Origin: Ashinkailepas kermadecensis
Taxonomy: Eukaryota; Arthropoda; Thecostraca; Neolepadidae
Assembly: GCA_034440615.1 (NCBI GenBank)
Contig: JAOTOM010004747.1
Coordinates: 124,001-188,000, forward strand
Direction of reading: 5' to 3'
Length of the DNA: 64,000 bases
The notes below the pieces were generated by a model. That model was given only the letters and a program-made list of their open reading frames with translations. It was not told the DNA's origin and made no database searches. Made by a program: the position numbers and the translations under genes. Below are positions 11,941 through 23,882 of the stretch, piece by piece. Numbering within the stretch: the first letter of the stretch is position 1; each line of letters starts with the position of its first letter.

Positions 11941-14696
11941 ATGGAGGAGGCACAGTTTCGAAAGAAACTTAAGCAGCCTCATGCTCACCTGGAGATACTA
12001 CCGTGTGATCTTCCTCCTAACCTGCTGCCAAGAGTAGGAGAGGTTATGGGACGGATCTTGAAGCTGAGACTGGAGGAAATGAAGGCGAGAAAGGTGGAGG
12101 AGTGTTGCGTGTCAGTTAAGTCTTGCATAACGAAAGTGGCCGAGGAGGTGATGGCGCTGTGGGAAAAGGCCTCAGTGTCAGCTAAGCGGAGCGACAAAGT
12201 CGTGAGTCTCATCTCCGCGTTGTGGAAGCAGTGTACCTGACAAAAAAGAAACAAACAATGGGTACCTGCGCAGAACACCACCAGACTGACGTATCTGCCC
12301 TTTTCGATATCTCCACGCCCAGCCAACCACCTGAACTTGCAGCGGACCGAGAGTTCCTCGAGGACCAGAGAGGGCCGCGGCGCCAGAAGATTGCAGACCT
12401 GGACAGGAAGACGACTCAGCTCTGGCAGAGGAGAACGGACAGGAAAGTAGCTGTCGCTGCCAGGGAAAAGCGTTCAACCTCAGGTAAGCACCATATCATT
12501 TTCTATGGGTTCGAAGTATGGCGTGCAATCTGTCATTTTTAAAAGGGGCACCACCCCACAAAATATGATATGAGAATGGGACATGAGATATGATAGATAT
12601 AATGAGATAGATATAATATGAGACATAGTTTGTCACGACTTCCGAAAGATACGCCGAGAAAGCAGCATCTATATGCTCCAAAAGGGGTCTCATAACCTCT
12701 GGTAAATCTCAAGTCGTAATCCTCGGGTCTCAGCTAGAACATGACATTCCTGATAGATTGAACGTGTGACCTACGTTTTCTCGCTTGAGTTGCCCAATAT
12801 ACAGCTTACTGTCGGTGCCTTGTCTCAAATGGTCAGGATATTCGTATAACAGCAGAACAATTAGTGCAATCGTAAAGCTATTATCGTTGTAGTGCACACA
12901 TCCGCCGTTTTTTATTCCAAATACGGCACATATTTGTTCAATTAATGAATCCCTGTGGTTGTTTCGCAGGTGCGTCCGGCGATACCACCCAAGGACTAGA
13001 TCATGATGGAGACGCAGTAGCCGGTCCCAGCGGTGCCGGACTACAACCCCGAGCAGCAAAGCAACGCGCGTCGATTACCGTGCAGCAGACCCACGGCGAC
13101 GAAGCTGACGGAAGCGATGATGACTACGTGCCTTGTAGCGATGATGACTACGTGCCTTCCCGCCGCCAGCGCGTCCGCGCAGCTCGTCCAGCGTCGGTGG
13201 ATTCGACTGGTGTGGCGGAAGCCCTTGATAGCGGGGACGTTGGCGCACGGAAAGCATCGAAAATATTGACGCAGTTCTCCATTGCTGTACCGGGTAGTTC
13301 CAGTGAGTGTCGTGACCAAGAAGAGGATTCAGACTGCCTTGGATAAGAGCAGGAGACAGAAGCTGGAGAATGTAGCAGAGAGTGGGGCCGAATGCACCGC
13401 CGTGTTCTGTGACGGCCGTGATGACAAAACTCGAGCCAGCGGTGCTGGCAAGCAGCACAACATTAGCGTGAACATGCACCCAGGTGATATCCACATTGGA
13501 CACTTTACCTGTGAAGATGGGCATACTGGTCGGCAGGTAGCAGCTAAGTTGAGAGAGTTTCTCATCACCCGAGGCATCAACCTGAGTAACATCAAGTTCG
13601 TCGGCGGCGACGGCATCGCTCAAGTCACCGGCTGTAAAAACGGGTGGATGGCCCACTTCGAAATAGCGCTCGGGCGACCTCTGGGGCGGATTGTGTGCCT
13701 CTGCCATCAGGCAGAGTTGCCATACAGAGCGCTCTTCCAGTGGATCGACGGAAAGACAACTGGGCCAACCACCTTCAGCGGTCCCATTGGCAAGTGCATA
13801 TCCGGGGATGTCCATTCCCTGGTGGTTGCGAAGTTCCCCACCATCGAGTGCAGTGACTTTCCAGTTATTCCTTCAACGACGGAGAAGTCTCTGAGCAGCG
13901 ACATGAAGCTGCTTTATCGCTGCGCCAGGGCTGTGGTCAGTGGGAACGCAACAGATGTGGCGGGCCTGTGTACGGAAAACTGTGCATGGCGCGGTGGTAT
14001 ACAGCGCAGAGCCGTCTCCTGCGCTACTACATGGCACAGGCCGAACCGTCCTCAGAACTGGCTTCCCTAGCGCGCTACATTGTCTGCGTCTATGTGCCAG
14101 CGGTTATGAGCATCAAGCACAAGCCAGACGTGGTAGACGCACCTGCCCACATCTGCGAGTCTCTCCGCCGTCAACAAGAACACTTCCAAGGACAAGCTCT
14201 GGATGTCGTCATCAAAAACACGAGGCGGAACACATACATGGCGCACCCAGAAAACGTACTGCTCGCCATGCTGGGCGACCAGGACGCTGCCATTCGAGCT
14301 GAGAGTGTCGAGCTCATCCGGACACTCAGACGGTCGGTTCAAAATGCCAGCGGACAAGTGCGCCTGTTCCGTGCACCTGTTGTGAATATCACGGCTCACT
14401 CCTACACGGATCTGGTGGACGTCCGCAGCCTGGTGGAATGTGGCGCTGATGTTGAGCCACCTTTCGTCAAGGCCATGCAAGACGCAGAGCTAGAAAGTAT
14501 CAAGGAACAACAGCTGGTCACTGGCATGCCATCACACACACAATCAACCGATAGGGCTGTCAAACTGACTACAGAAGCGGTAGCTGCCGTCTCTGGGGCA
14601 GACCGCCAAGATGGTCTGTCACTGAACAAAAGGGCGTTCAGAAGGAAGCACAGTGGGCAAGTGACGAAGAGGCGTTTCATAGAAGTCGCTGAGTGA
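11941..14696 (+). pseudogene. Transposase-like gene of an uncatalogued repetitive family, frameshifted
   Basis: Coding pieces in order: 11941-12240 starting MEEAQ; a shift into another frame through 12483; a GT-AG intron (12484-12969) with consistent phase; an exon from 12970 with an Asp-rich duplicated SDDDYVP motif; a frame change near 13300; 13282-13960 with FCDGR, GGDGIAQVTG, GRPLGRIVCLCHQAELP and LDGKT-like WIDGKTTGP-FSGPIGK; and a last shift near 13965 to 14696, with MAHPENVLLAMLGD and IRAESVELIRTLR. I recognise these motifs from a large uncharacterised family repeated in arthropod genomes, remembered as GRPLQW..CLLHANELPLRHLF..LDGKTSGP..FSG.IGK and HPENILLAML.D. Asp in CDGR, Asp in GGDG and Glu in HPEN are candidate DDE residues (inference). 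At least three frame changes mean this copy is probably dead, unless small introns or sequence errors explain them. Confidence 0.75.
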
Positions 14697-14883
14697 GGTG
14701 AAATGAGTAGAGGTGATGGGACGGTGTAGGTGTTTCCAGTAGGTATGCCACCTGTGTGCGGGCAGACCTTTTTTCGTTTTTGTCTAAAATGCAGCCACGA
14801 ACGCGACCACAGTGCTATCAACGCCCTTCCTTTTGCTTTTCATACGAAACCTCGCCGTCTTCGCTCAATGTCTAGGCTTTTAC

Positions 14884-15286
14884 AACGGTATAACTCTAGC
14901 CACTTATAGGCAGAAAGTGGAATTACTAGTTAGGGGACCAGCAATTGGCGGCAGAGACGGATCAAGCGTTGGAGAAAAAGTAAGATTTCGTGTAATGTAG
15001 AGTGAGCAGAAACATGGTTATGGGGGCAATCGACGCTGTCGTGTATGATGTATAGTCACTGTATAAAACTACCATAGCAGCCAAGGCATATGCCCACAAG
15101 AAGCGAATTTGCGCGCAAAGGTACCAAAAATAGGTAAATTTGACCCTTAACCTGACTCGTGCACCCTCAAAAATCGCTATTTTTGCAAAATAGTTGTCAG
15201 ATTCGGAATCAGCGTCCACGGTTACATCAAAATAGACCAGGGGAGCAAACGTGCTGGAAAAAAGCGTGCATCGGGGGTCAGCCTAA
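14884..15286 (-). repeat. Right terminal inverted repeat of the 4.3-kb transposon
   Basis: Inverted copy of 10969-11370. It begins 188 bases after the stop codon of the internal gene and ends GGTCAGCCTAA, with the flank TCCCCATG. Confidence 0.85.
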
Positions 15287-16061
15287 TCCCCATGTTTGTG
15301 GAGTATCCAAAATTAACCCTCGCCATCTGGAGATGGGTGGCACTTCAAGCAGCTTTCAAGGGACCACTAGAAAATGACGTGAGATAGTGCCTCGCCGTTT
15401 GACATGACTGATGATAGATCCTTTGCAGATTCCTCGACAAGACAACAACGATGGAAGCAAGGTCACTGAGCTATGATCTCATTTACGTAAACCCACCCAG
15501 TGCTATTTATTGCAGAAATCATAGTTTGTTTTACTGCAATATGCATTCCGAGACAATGGCCATTTCATGGCTTTATACATTCTCAAACCACACGGCGTCG
15601 GCACTGAAATTTGAAGCGAAAAGTAGCTGTGACCTCCGTTCACCTCCAAGAAGTCTTTACTTTTGTATGTTCTCTAGGACATTTTCCCCGCTTAAATTTG
15701 AACTTAGCGGTGACCACTTGTACCCATGAAAACTGCATAGTAAGCATTTTGCGAATTCTTGCAATCCATTGTAAATTAAACCTCGCGTAAGCTTGGATGG
15801 CTTCATCGGACCTGCTCTGCTAACGAAGGTAAGATTATCAAGCAAAACGGTACGCACCTTCTTGATGATGCCACACCAGACCAAACATCACATCCCGAAC
15901 ATGTTGCACAAGCTCATTACCTACCCACACCACACCATACAGACAACACGAGAGGCTGTGCTGGCAGAAATGCTCGAGTCTGCGCTGCCAACGAAGCATC
16001 ACTTCAAGCCCCCAGCGACACCCAGCGACGTCCGTGACCAGGCGCTGCACCACGCGCGTCC
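15287..16061. other. Intergenic between transposon and MED21 region
   Basis: No gene is recognised. A GAAG|GTAAG donor-like site occurs near 15830 and a plus frame with several His residues runs from about 15860 to 16160, but I cannot support an exon. Confidence 0.35.
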
Positions 16062-16146
16062 ATGGCCGCGGAAGACCAGTCCGATGCTAGCCCGGCGTCC
16101 TCGCCGACGCTCGTTCGCTACTACACACAGCTGCACGCGTCTCTCG
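16062..16146 (+). CDS. Possible short first exon (unidentified)
   Basis: ATG in a good initiation context (GTCCATGG) opens a 36-codon frame beginning MAAEDQSDASPASSPTL. A plausible donor, TCTCG|GTGGGT, lies after codon 28. Acidic, Ser/Pro-rich N-termini like this are common in nuclear proteins, but I found no following exon. Any partner would have to overlap MED21 on the opposite strand, so this may be chance. Confidence 0.2.
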
Positions 16147-16350
16147 GTGGGTCTCGGTTCATAGCAGGCTGACCGGGTGTCAGCGCAGGGTCGCTACCGG
16201 TCACGACAGACCCACCCGCGGACCACGTGCGTCACGTCCGTGTCACAGCCCTCTCTGAACTTGCTTGCGTGCTGTTTGTCTCTGGGACGAGTCGTCAAGT
16301 CGTCGGACAGCTGTGACGTTCGCCTCCGGCCAGTCCGGCGACCAGACCGA

Positions 16351-16937
16351 CTACGATGTGTCGGTGCGTTGCGTGGTCAGCAGAAGCTGTGTCTCCAGCT
16401 GGCTCTGGGCGATGTCGTGCAGCGCCGCCTGGATCTTCTGCAGCAGCAGCTCGCCGCGCGCCACCACCTCCTGCAGCTGGTGGCCGGCACACTCGTTCTC
16501 GCGCTCCAGCAGCTCGAGCGCCGACATCTGCAACTGACAGCGATATTGTCATGCGTCATAACCGATGACGATAGCCACAACCGTACTTACAGCACAAATG
16601 GACACTCGCCACTTCAACACTTCGACCGCCACGAGGGCGTGCAAGCGCAATCCACGCACCGGACGGGGCAGCCCACCTGCAGCTCGGTGGACGAGTCCTC
16701 GCTCGGCAGCGAGTCGATCAGCGTGTCGATGTCCTTGGCCTTGCGGCCGATCAGCGTGGCGAACAGCTGGGCGTAGTCGTCGGCCGGCTGCACCTGCTGC
16801 GGCGTGCGGCCGCCGCCGCGGTCGAAGCCCGGGAAGTGGCCGGGCACCGCCTGCTGCTGCAGGATGCCAACGCTGTTGCAAAACAGGTCGGCCATCTCGT
16901 TGAGGGCGTCCTGCAGCTGGGTGAGTCGGTCTGCCAT
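16351..16937 (-). CDS. MED21: Mediator complex subunit 21
   Basis: Two exons on the minus strand: 16937-16677 (87 codons, starting MADRLTQLQDALNEMADLFC) and 16527-16351 (58 codons plus stop, starting MSALELLEREN and containing LLQKIQAALHDIAQSQLET). The intron is GT-AG (CAG|GTGGGC to TTGCAG|ATG), phase 0. The predicted 145 residues match the usual length of about 144. MED21 is a small coiled-coil subunit that pairs with MED7 in the middle module of Mediator, which links transcription activators to RNA polymerase II in the nucleus. The N-terminus, the DDYAQLFATLIGRKAKDIDT core and the LPSE motif are family hallmarks. The region between residues about 30 and 50 is Gly/Pro/Gln-rich and less conserved. 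The start context is GGCGATGG. The gene is CpG-rich, unlike the CpG-poor tract that begins just upstream of it. Confidence 0.95.
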
Positions 16938-17049
16938 CGCCGCTGACGGCGTCGGTGGTGCTGCGATGCCACACTAGTTGTCTTCTGAGCGGTCACTGCT
17001 TCGCAGACCTGCTGCCGATGGAGTTCCCTCCTGATCTTTCAGAATGGGA

Positions 17050-20000
17050 TGATGGAAGTCCACCCTGTTGATGCAAGTATAGTGGGGGATAAGATTTCTG
17101 CTACATCCCTACACTACACTTGCATATTGCATTTACCTTTAGCAATGCACTTCATTCATCATTCATTCATTCATTCATTCCTGTGCATTGCATGCAGATA
17201 CATCGGTGAAGATCGCGGTGAGACAGATCACAGGTGTAGTGCCTGCTACACCAACTTCACAGGTAACAACATGTTTTACTACATCCACATCCCAATCTCC
17301 TTGCTTGATCACACAAACTTGTCATGATCCTCCAAAGCAACATACTTCCCATGTACATCTCCATGTGTGATTACAGTTAGAAAAACAGGTTAATGGTGGA
17401 TTTCTGTTATTCAGAACATTATTCATTTTTCACCAACATCGTTCAAAACTCTTGCTTTGCTGTTCTTGCTGAGGTTAAATGGTGCTGCCTGCCAACACTG
17501 TAGACTTTATGTTCCTTGATAAAATGCACAAAATTAATTGGGACATACACCAAGGAGCTTCTGATGTTTTCACCAGCATTATCCAGAACTTCTCTTTCTT
17601 GCTTAGGTTAAATGGTGCTGCTTGACAACACCACAGACTTTTTGCTCCTTGATAAAATGTCCAAAATTTACTGTGACAAACACAAAGGAGCTTCTGATGT
17701 AACGAACAGGTGAACACAATGCTGTCCAAGTTAGATAGCCCCAGCATTATCCTCTCCAAATTGATGATTCAAAAACAAATCTAACCATGTGCATTGAATA
17801 TATGTGTACATATGTTGCATATGTGGTGTAAATATGATGTAAATACATGATCACATATGATATAGAACTGGCAGTTGCAAAGGTGCAACATGCTTATGAC
17901 ATTGGGGCATTCTAAAAGTTGGATACTCATTTTGTATTCAATGCTTGACTCTCTACCTTGAATGCTCTCTCAAATCTCAATCATAATTACATATTTTATA
18001 ACCTGACAACATCTGGATATTTCCTTGATAATGATCTGCTTCAGAGCACATCAAACCAGCAAATCTGGAACAGTGGGTATTGATCTCCCAGCATGGTGAA
18101 ATATGTACTGGCTGCCACCCCTTGGGTAGGAATGGGCTGAGGATAAGTTTGTCCAGAATGAGACTTATACCAAGGCCATCCTTGAAGCAAATGTATAGTT
18201 GGCTGTCCCATAAAGGTAATCAACAATTGCCCTCTTCTATATTCAAGGGAACTGCTTATATGGAAAGGACCCAAGGTGATCCTGGGTTAAAGAGCAATGT
18301 AGAATGGTGAAATAATGAAGTGTGTCTATAACTATGTCACCCACAGCACAGTATATTAATTCATGATTAACTCCAACATCAGTGTAGGTTGAAATAGTCA
18401 TGATTTTTGTTCTCATGGGTGGATGAATTTCTGACACAAGTTCCCCAGATATAGAAAATGAAGTCTAATGTTCAAGCAGCAGATGACATTCAAATTATAT
18501 TACAGAAATTAGTTTACTATATGAAAGGAAAAGGTGTGCTGGGGTAGATATGGACAACAAACAATTGGTGAAATAATTTTCCTTTGCCCATTGTTGCAAA
18601 AGTTGTTCACAATTTCCATTCACAACAAGCATTTCATAAACAAAGAACAAGTAATTCTGCTTACAGAACCAAAATTGAGTTTCAAAGATGATGGCTGTGC
18701 TCAGTGTAGAATAAACAATATTGAAGGTTTTTGTTAAAAAACAGAACTCACTCTGAGATGAATTGGCATCCCCAAGGGTGGGGGAGCCAATTCATGCCAA
18801 TTCATAGTGGGTCAGTTTGTTGTTTGATTGTCAATCAGCTGACTTACAGCATAGCTTTAAGCTAATGTCATGAATCATTTCCTGACTACCTACCTATCAA
18901 ATCCTGACAACCTACCTAGGTAGGTACACAGCAGTGACTGAGCTTGCTATTATTTTACAACTTATCTTCTATGTTCAATTATATATTACTATTTTTACAT
19001 GTGGAGGGAGATAGTTGGTTTGTATGCTTGATGGTTGGTGGTCAAGATGGTTGGTTATTTTTAGAGTACATATGTACTTTAATGAGTGTTATGAATTCAT
19101 GGAATTTATTTTTTAAATGCAATGTTTATGAAAGTGACTAAGTTGATGGGACAACTCACTTTCTGTGCAAACATTCACTTTTCAGTTTGTGAGCAAAATA
19201 ACACCAAAAAAGGAGCTTTGACTTAGGTAACATAGCATAAAAGGAATGTTTTAAAAATCAAATCAAAATGCAACATAGGTACCTAACATAACCTAGCCTA
19301 ACCTCACCTTGGAGAAGTAAAACAAGGTATTATTGCAGTTTAAGGTAGGCTATATTACCAAACTCCACACCCCTTTTTGCGTGTTATTTTGCCTCCCAAC
19401 TGAAAAGTATGCATTTGCAGAGGAAATGAGTGGTCATGTCATGTTCAGCACATCCATAAACATTGCATTAGAAAAAAGAAATTTCAAGAAATCAGAATTC
19501 ACCTTAAACTGTGAATTTACCAAAAATAAAAGTTGCAGAATTCCCCCCAAGTGTATTTTCTTAACCTTTATCACCTAAAAAATAACCTAACCTTACCAGA
19601 TCTGTAATGTGTTAATACCAACCTAGGTAAATTGGGATTTTGTCTTAAGAGGTGTTTTGGGAATTTGTCTTCAGAATATCATGTTTATGAAGGTGACTCA
19701 GATGATGGGACCACTTATTTTCTGTGCAAATGGTTTTAAAGACTTTTGTAAAAATAATTTCTGAAAAATTTTCCAACTAAAAAACTCAAACAACCTAACC
19801 TAACCAAAACTAACCCATTTGTTTGCTTTATGGAGGCAAATGCATGTAAAACTTTTCTTGTTGCCACCTTAAAGCATAATAATACTGAAAAGCTTTGATA
19901 AAAAAATTCCCAAAAATTGCATTTTTTCTCAAAAACAGCTTAGGTTAGGTTATGCTGGCCTAGGTTTCTTTTTGAATTTTTATAATTTGCATACAATTAA

Positions 20001-20060
20001 TTGCTTGACATTTTCCTAATTTTATTTTGTGAATTTTTGTCTTCCAAAGGTAGGTTAGGC
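17050..20060. other. CpG-poor AT-rich tract without recognisable gene
   Basis: By eye only a handful of CG dinucleotides occur from about 17.4 to 20.0 kb, while TG and CA are plentiful. Frames are short and show no domains. A 55-60 base motif (CTTCTGATGT..CACCAGCATTATCCAGAACTT-like; landmarks CTTCTGATGT and CTCCTTGATAAAATG) is repeated around 17510-17600 and 17640-17700. CCTAACCTAACC-like runs appear at about 19290, 19590, 19795 and, as TTAGGTTAGG, at 19940 and 20510. Confidence 0.6.
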
Positions 20061-20094
20061 TAGGTCAAGGCTATAGAACACCAGGTAGAACGCT

Positions 20095-20475
20095 CCGCTT
20101 CCCAAAAAGGGAGATGCTTGAGAGGACCATCAATTCTATAAACTTGAGCCGACCAATCAGCGTTTGACGACCTCCGCCGATCATGGCAATAGTGAAGGCT
20201 GTAGGGAAAAACTTGTGGAAGCTATTATTCATGTTATTCCATTTTTTCGTGCTAATTTTCTACAAAAACATTCTTGCTACTTTAATCTTGATCTTTAATA
20301 CTACTTTATCACAATGTCACCACTGACAGGGAAACAAATTTGGTATTTGTGTGAATGTCACCGGTTTCGCCGCACTAAAGACAAAATTTACCATTGTCCA
20401 AGTTTACCATTGTCACAACCGACGGAGGTCGTCAAACGCTGATTGGTCGGCTCAAGCGTCTCCCTTTTTTTTATT
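20095..20475. mobile_element. Fold-back / MITE-like element
   Basis: The left arm (about 20100-20180) and right arm (about 20420-20475) are inverted copies sharing CCGACCAATCAGCGTTTGACG / CGTCAAACGCTGATTGGTCGG and GGAGGTCGTC / GACGACCTCC. Both extend outwards to AAAAAGGGAGA.GCTT / AAGCGTCTCCCTTTTT. The left arm has about 26 extra bases between two CTTGAG copies, apparently a small duplication or insertion. The interior has no coding capacity. It is CpG-rich within a CpG-poor domain, suggesting later arrival. Confidence 0.65.
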
Positions 20476-21948
20476 GGACTACAATGCTGGAGCGCACCCC
20501 CCTGGGCTAGGTTAGGTTATGTTGCATTTGTATTTAATCCATTAAATATTACTTTTCATGCTATGTTGCCGGACTCAAGCCCCTTTTTGGCATCACTTCG
20601 CTCACAACCTGAAAAGTAAGCATTTGCACAGAAAATAAGTGGTCCCGTCATCTTAGTCACCTTCATAAACATGGTAGTCCAAAGAAAAAATACAATAAAA
20701 AATTAAAAAACACCTTTTGAAACAAATTTACCCCTAAATCAACAATCATAAAGCAATCGGTAATCATCCTTGATAGCAAATCAGTAAATTCAGACTCGAC
20801 TTCAACAACCAACGTCAATAATACTTGCCTATCAAGATAAAACAAATCTGTATTCTTCCCAGGGATGTTCAGTGTGCAGATTAGAATAGACCAGATATTC
20901 AACAACAGACCTGGCAGAACAGGGCCCAGTTTCATCAATCTGCGTGAAATCGTAGTTTGCAAATAAAAATCACGACTCCAAAATCACGTTTCACGCTTTT
21001 GCCAGTTTCACCAATAAAATATGTACGTAGAATCTCGTGCTGTAGAATTTCTACGAATCTACGTATACGTCATATACAAGTAATTATCAAAGAACAATAC
21101 AAAATTATGGCACATGCATAAATGTTCCACATTAATTCAAATCTTCATGCTACTATGGGTTGGCTTAGTAAGTTTTTTTCCATTTAAATAGCTATCTGAA
21201 ATTATTCAGAGCCAGTTCACTAATGACAACATACTTGGTTGCCATGGGCAACCACAGAAGGCAGATAAAGATGCCTGGCACACTTGTCACATTGCCAAGT
21301 GTTGTCACATTGTCAGTTATGTTCAACAAATGTTATAGCTATGCAATGTTTTTCTTCATAAAAATAAATAATAAATGTTATATAGCAATCATATAAATTA
21401 GGTATAAACATTGGTCTAAAACATTCATGATGGTTGGTGTAACCAAGGCAACTAGACACTTGACATACAACTGACAATACATCATTCATTACCATTGAAA
21501 TTTTCATCACACAACCATATACATTTTCATCATGGGCATCAGGGAAGCTACACGCAAAAAAAAAATATTCAGGATGATACTGGAGGAGAAAGATGTGAGT
21601 ACCTTTTGCAATCCATACTACCCACATTGTCTTGTTTTTGCAGCTAGGAATATCACAGGTAGGCAGGCACCTCAGGTAGTTAGGTGCCAATCTACCTAAC
21701 ATGGGCTATGCCAAGAATAGTGGTATACAGCTATTGTCATATTTCCATGATTGCCCAGTGGACAAAGAGGTAGTGGCTTAATACATTTGATTCCCATGAT
21801 AAGCATGGTGGCATAATGAACCAGAAATGCTCAGATTTTCAAAATAGGTATGTTACAGAAGCAAGGGAAAAATCAGTTCTTATTTACTTATAGTACCTAG
21901 CTATTGTTATTGCTTTATACTCTTTAACCATTGATTTTCGGCTTGCAG
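20476..21948. other. No gene recognised; possible Harbinger-element left end
   Basis: At about 20926 the sequence GGGCCCAGTTTCATCAAT resembles the GGGCC..GTTTCAT terminus of PIF/Harbinger elements, and a partial direct repeat (GCCAGTTTCACCAATAAA) follows at about 21000. No inverted partner was found beyond 25.4 kb, so the assignment is tentative. The remainder is AT-rich without recognisable coding. Confidence 0.3.
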
Positions 21949-23635
21949 TTGCTCTTCGGTAAACTAAAGGGGCCCTCAGCAGGCCAAGCACGCACTTCCC
22001 GATGGGAGAAAATTATGAGCAAAGCCAGGCAGCTTGGCCTGCTGAAGGGCCCATGCACTGTACACCAGTTTACGAGAAGTTTTGCCGGCAACACAATTCG
22101 TGCCACAAGAGGTAAGACGTCTCCAGTAGGGACATCCTACCTAAGTTGACAAAGAAGTTTATAGACAATAGGATACGCGGACCATTCCTCACTCACCACT
22201 GATGATTGTTCAAAACCTCGATTTTGCAATCGGCCACAATGACAAGTCCGAATGTCATATGCTTACAATGGTTATGGAGGGGACAGCAGTTGGAGGTTGC
22301 CGGCATCCCTCCAAACTACTCAGAATGGCCCTGATAATACTCTATGTCTGGCAGCTTTGGGCAATCTAATGTTGTTTACGGCTCGCACGCCGGGCATGAA
22401 AGCAGTTATCTACTCTACCATAATTATAAAATGCAATACGTCTAACTTCGTATAATTTTTGTTTGTTGTTGTTGTATAAACAGCGTTCAATTCTGTGGAG
22501 GCAAGAAATCGTTTCCATCTTCGCGCTCTTTAATATCAGCACTGCAACCATGGGCGGTTCCAGCACGTCCGACCCGGGACATGCCGGAAACTCGGGTGCC
22601 TTCTGGCGAAAAATTCTTATCATATCCCAGGGTCTGACGCAAAACTGCTTTCCACAGAAAAGTATGACAAGAACCGGCGGACTGGTGCTGGTGGTGGGAG
22701 GCAGCTGGACCAGCTCGATATCATCGTGCTGGAAGTGCAGGGTAAGTATAGCTCATAGGCAGGGGTTCTAGAAGCAAACGCGGCAGCATTATCACGCACA
22801 CTGGAGAGGGGGGGGGGGGTCAAATCCGCCCACTCCTCCGATTTTACGGGTCGATATACGACATGTTTTGTGTGCCTGCATATAAATGTCCGGCGCGTCG
22901 CTCAGAATAAAAAAAATAAAATATATATTTTCAGAGGGCCTGCAGTGCGCATGCCTAAAGTTCAACCGATGTCTTTGTGCTGAAGCTCGTAGCTTTCATC
23001 TCAGTTTCATCATTGCCCCATTTTCAGGTCGCGTCGGGTCTTCTAGCCCCGTGCCAGGCGCATGGGCTTCGACGTCTGGTGAAGGCGCCTTCGCCGCCAA
23101 TCCCATAACCTTCCCATCCACATTCCCATTCCCATCCACCAGTAGTCTCACGGCACCACCCCTCACCACCTTCGCCGCCGATGCTCCTGTCGCCGCCACC
23201 ACCACCACCACCTCCAACACCAGCGCCACCACCACCACCACCGCCAACACCAACGCCAACACCGCCGCCAACACCAACACCGCTGCCAACACCAACACCG
23301 CCGCCAACACCAACACCGCCAACACCAACACCAACACCACTGCCAGCACCGAAGCCAACACCACCGACAACACCAACAACACCGCCACAGACACCGATAC
23401 TTTTCACTTTTTAGACTTAGACATGACAGACATGTGGGGGCAGGAGACCGGCCGGCAGGATGCGCAGGGGGGCAGTGCCGCGAGAGTGGAGGAAAACGAG
23501 CGCCTCATGAACCTCCCAGAGTTACAACTTACGGAAAGCCAGAGAGAGACGAAATTTAAAATTATGAGGAATATGCTCATGGAGGAGAAGATTCGGCATC
23601 TTGAAGCTAAAACTAGGAAACTCGAATATCTGTAA
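21949..23635 (+). CDS. Harbinger-associated Myb/SANT-like DNA-binding protein
   Basis: Three exons keep phase: 21949-22111 (LLFGKLKGPSAG.., with SRWEKIMSKARQLGLLKG), 22658-22741 (EKYDKNRRTGAGGGRQLDQLD across the junction; landmarks KYDKNRRTGAGGG), and 23028-23635 to a stop. The Trp-centred helical segment followed by a Lys/Arg-rich K..YDKNR.TG.GGG motif is the classic signature of the Myb-like partner protein of PIF/Harbinger transposons, which helps bring the transposase to the element ends. The third exon holds a long Thr/Asn/Ala low-complexity tract from ACC-type repeats, then a charged helical C-terminus (MLMEEKIRHLEAKTRKLEYL). No ATG is seen in the first exon, so a 5' exon is missing. 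The gene faces the transposase on the other strand. Confidence 0.75.
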
Positions 23636-23882
23636 ATTGCAAGGCGCTCGTTTTCCCATTCCTCTTCCTCTTCCTTTTCCACCACTCCTCCTCCTCCTCC
23701 TACGCCTACACTCCCCTTGTCCTACACCGCGGTCAAGGTTTTTTCTTTGTTTCTTGTTGTGTTCGCTTTGTGTTTGTGTCGGTAAATATATTCGTTGACT
23801 GGCTCTTTCGTATTTGAAACTCAGATATGACTTTGAATATTGTTTATTGGAACGGAATTGGAATATTGTTCACTTCAACCCT

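Larger units (their letters stand above)
10969..15286 (+). mobile_element. 4.3-kb DNA transposon with about 400-bp terminal inverted repeats
   Basis: The left end starts TTAGGCTGACCCCC and the right end finishes with its complement (GGTCAGCCTAA). The two roughly 400-base arms remain alignable along their whole length. The flanks are TCCCCAAT (10961-10968) and TCCCCATG (15287-15294), a possible imperfect 8-bp target duplication (6 of 8). Inside is one plus-strand multi-exon gene of a repetitive metazoan protein family. The layout (long inverted repeats around a single gene) says DNA transposon. The superfamily is not assigned; an 8-bp duplication would suit hAT or P-like elements. Confidence 0.8.

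Noticed and set aside
13075..13815. 246-codon minus frame opposite the transposase-like gene
   Set aside because: The plus strand holds the family motifs in this interval; the minus frame shows none.
19290..20520. Interstitial telomere
   Set aside because: CCTAACC/TTAGG runs are short (two to three units), scattered and in both orientations, so they are telomere-like motifs rather than a telomeric array.
22996..23414. Gly/Val-rich minus frames and a Pro-rich plus frame
   Set aside because: They are shadows of the ACC/AAC repeat in exon 3 of the Myb-like gene.
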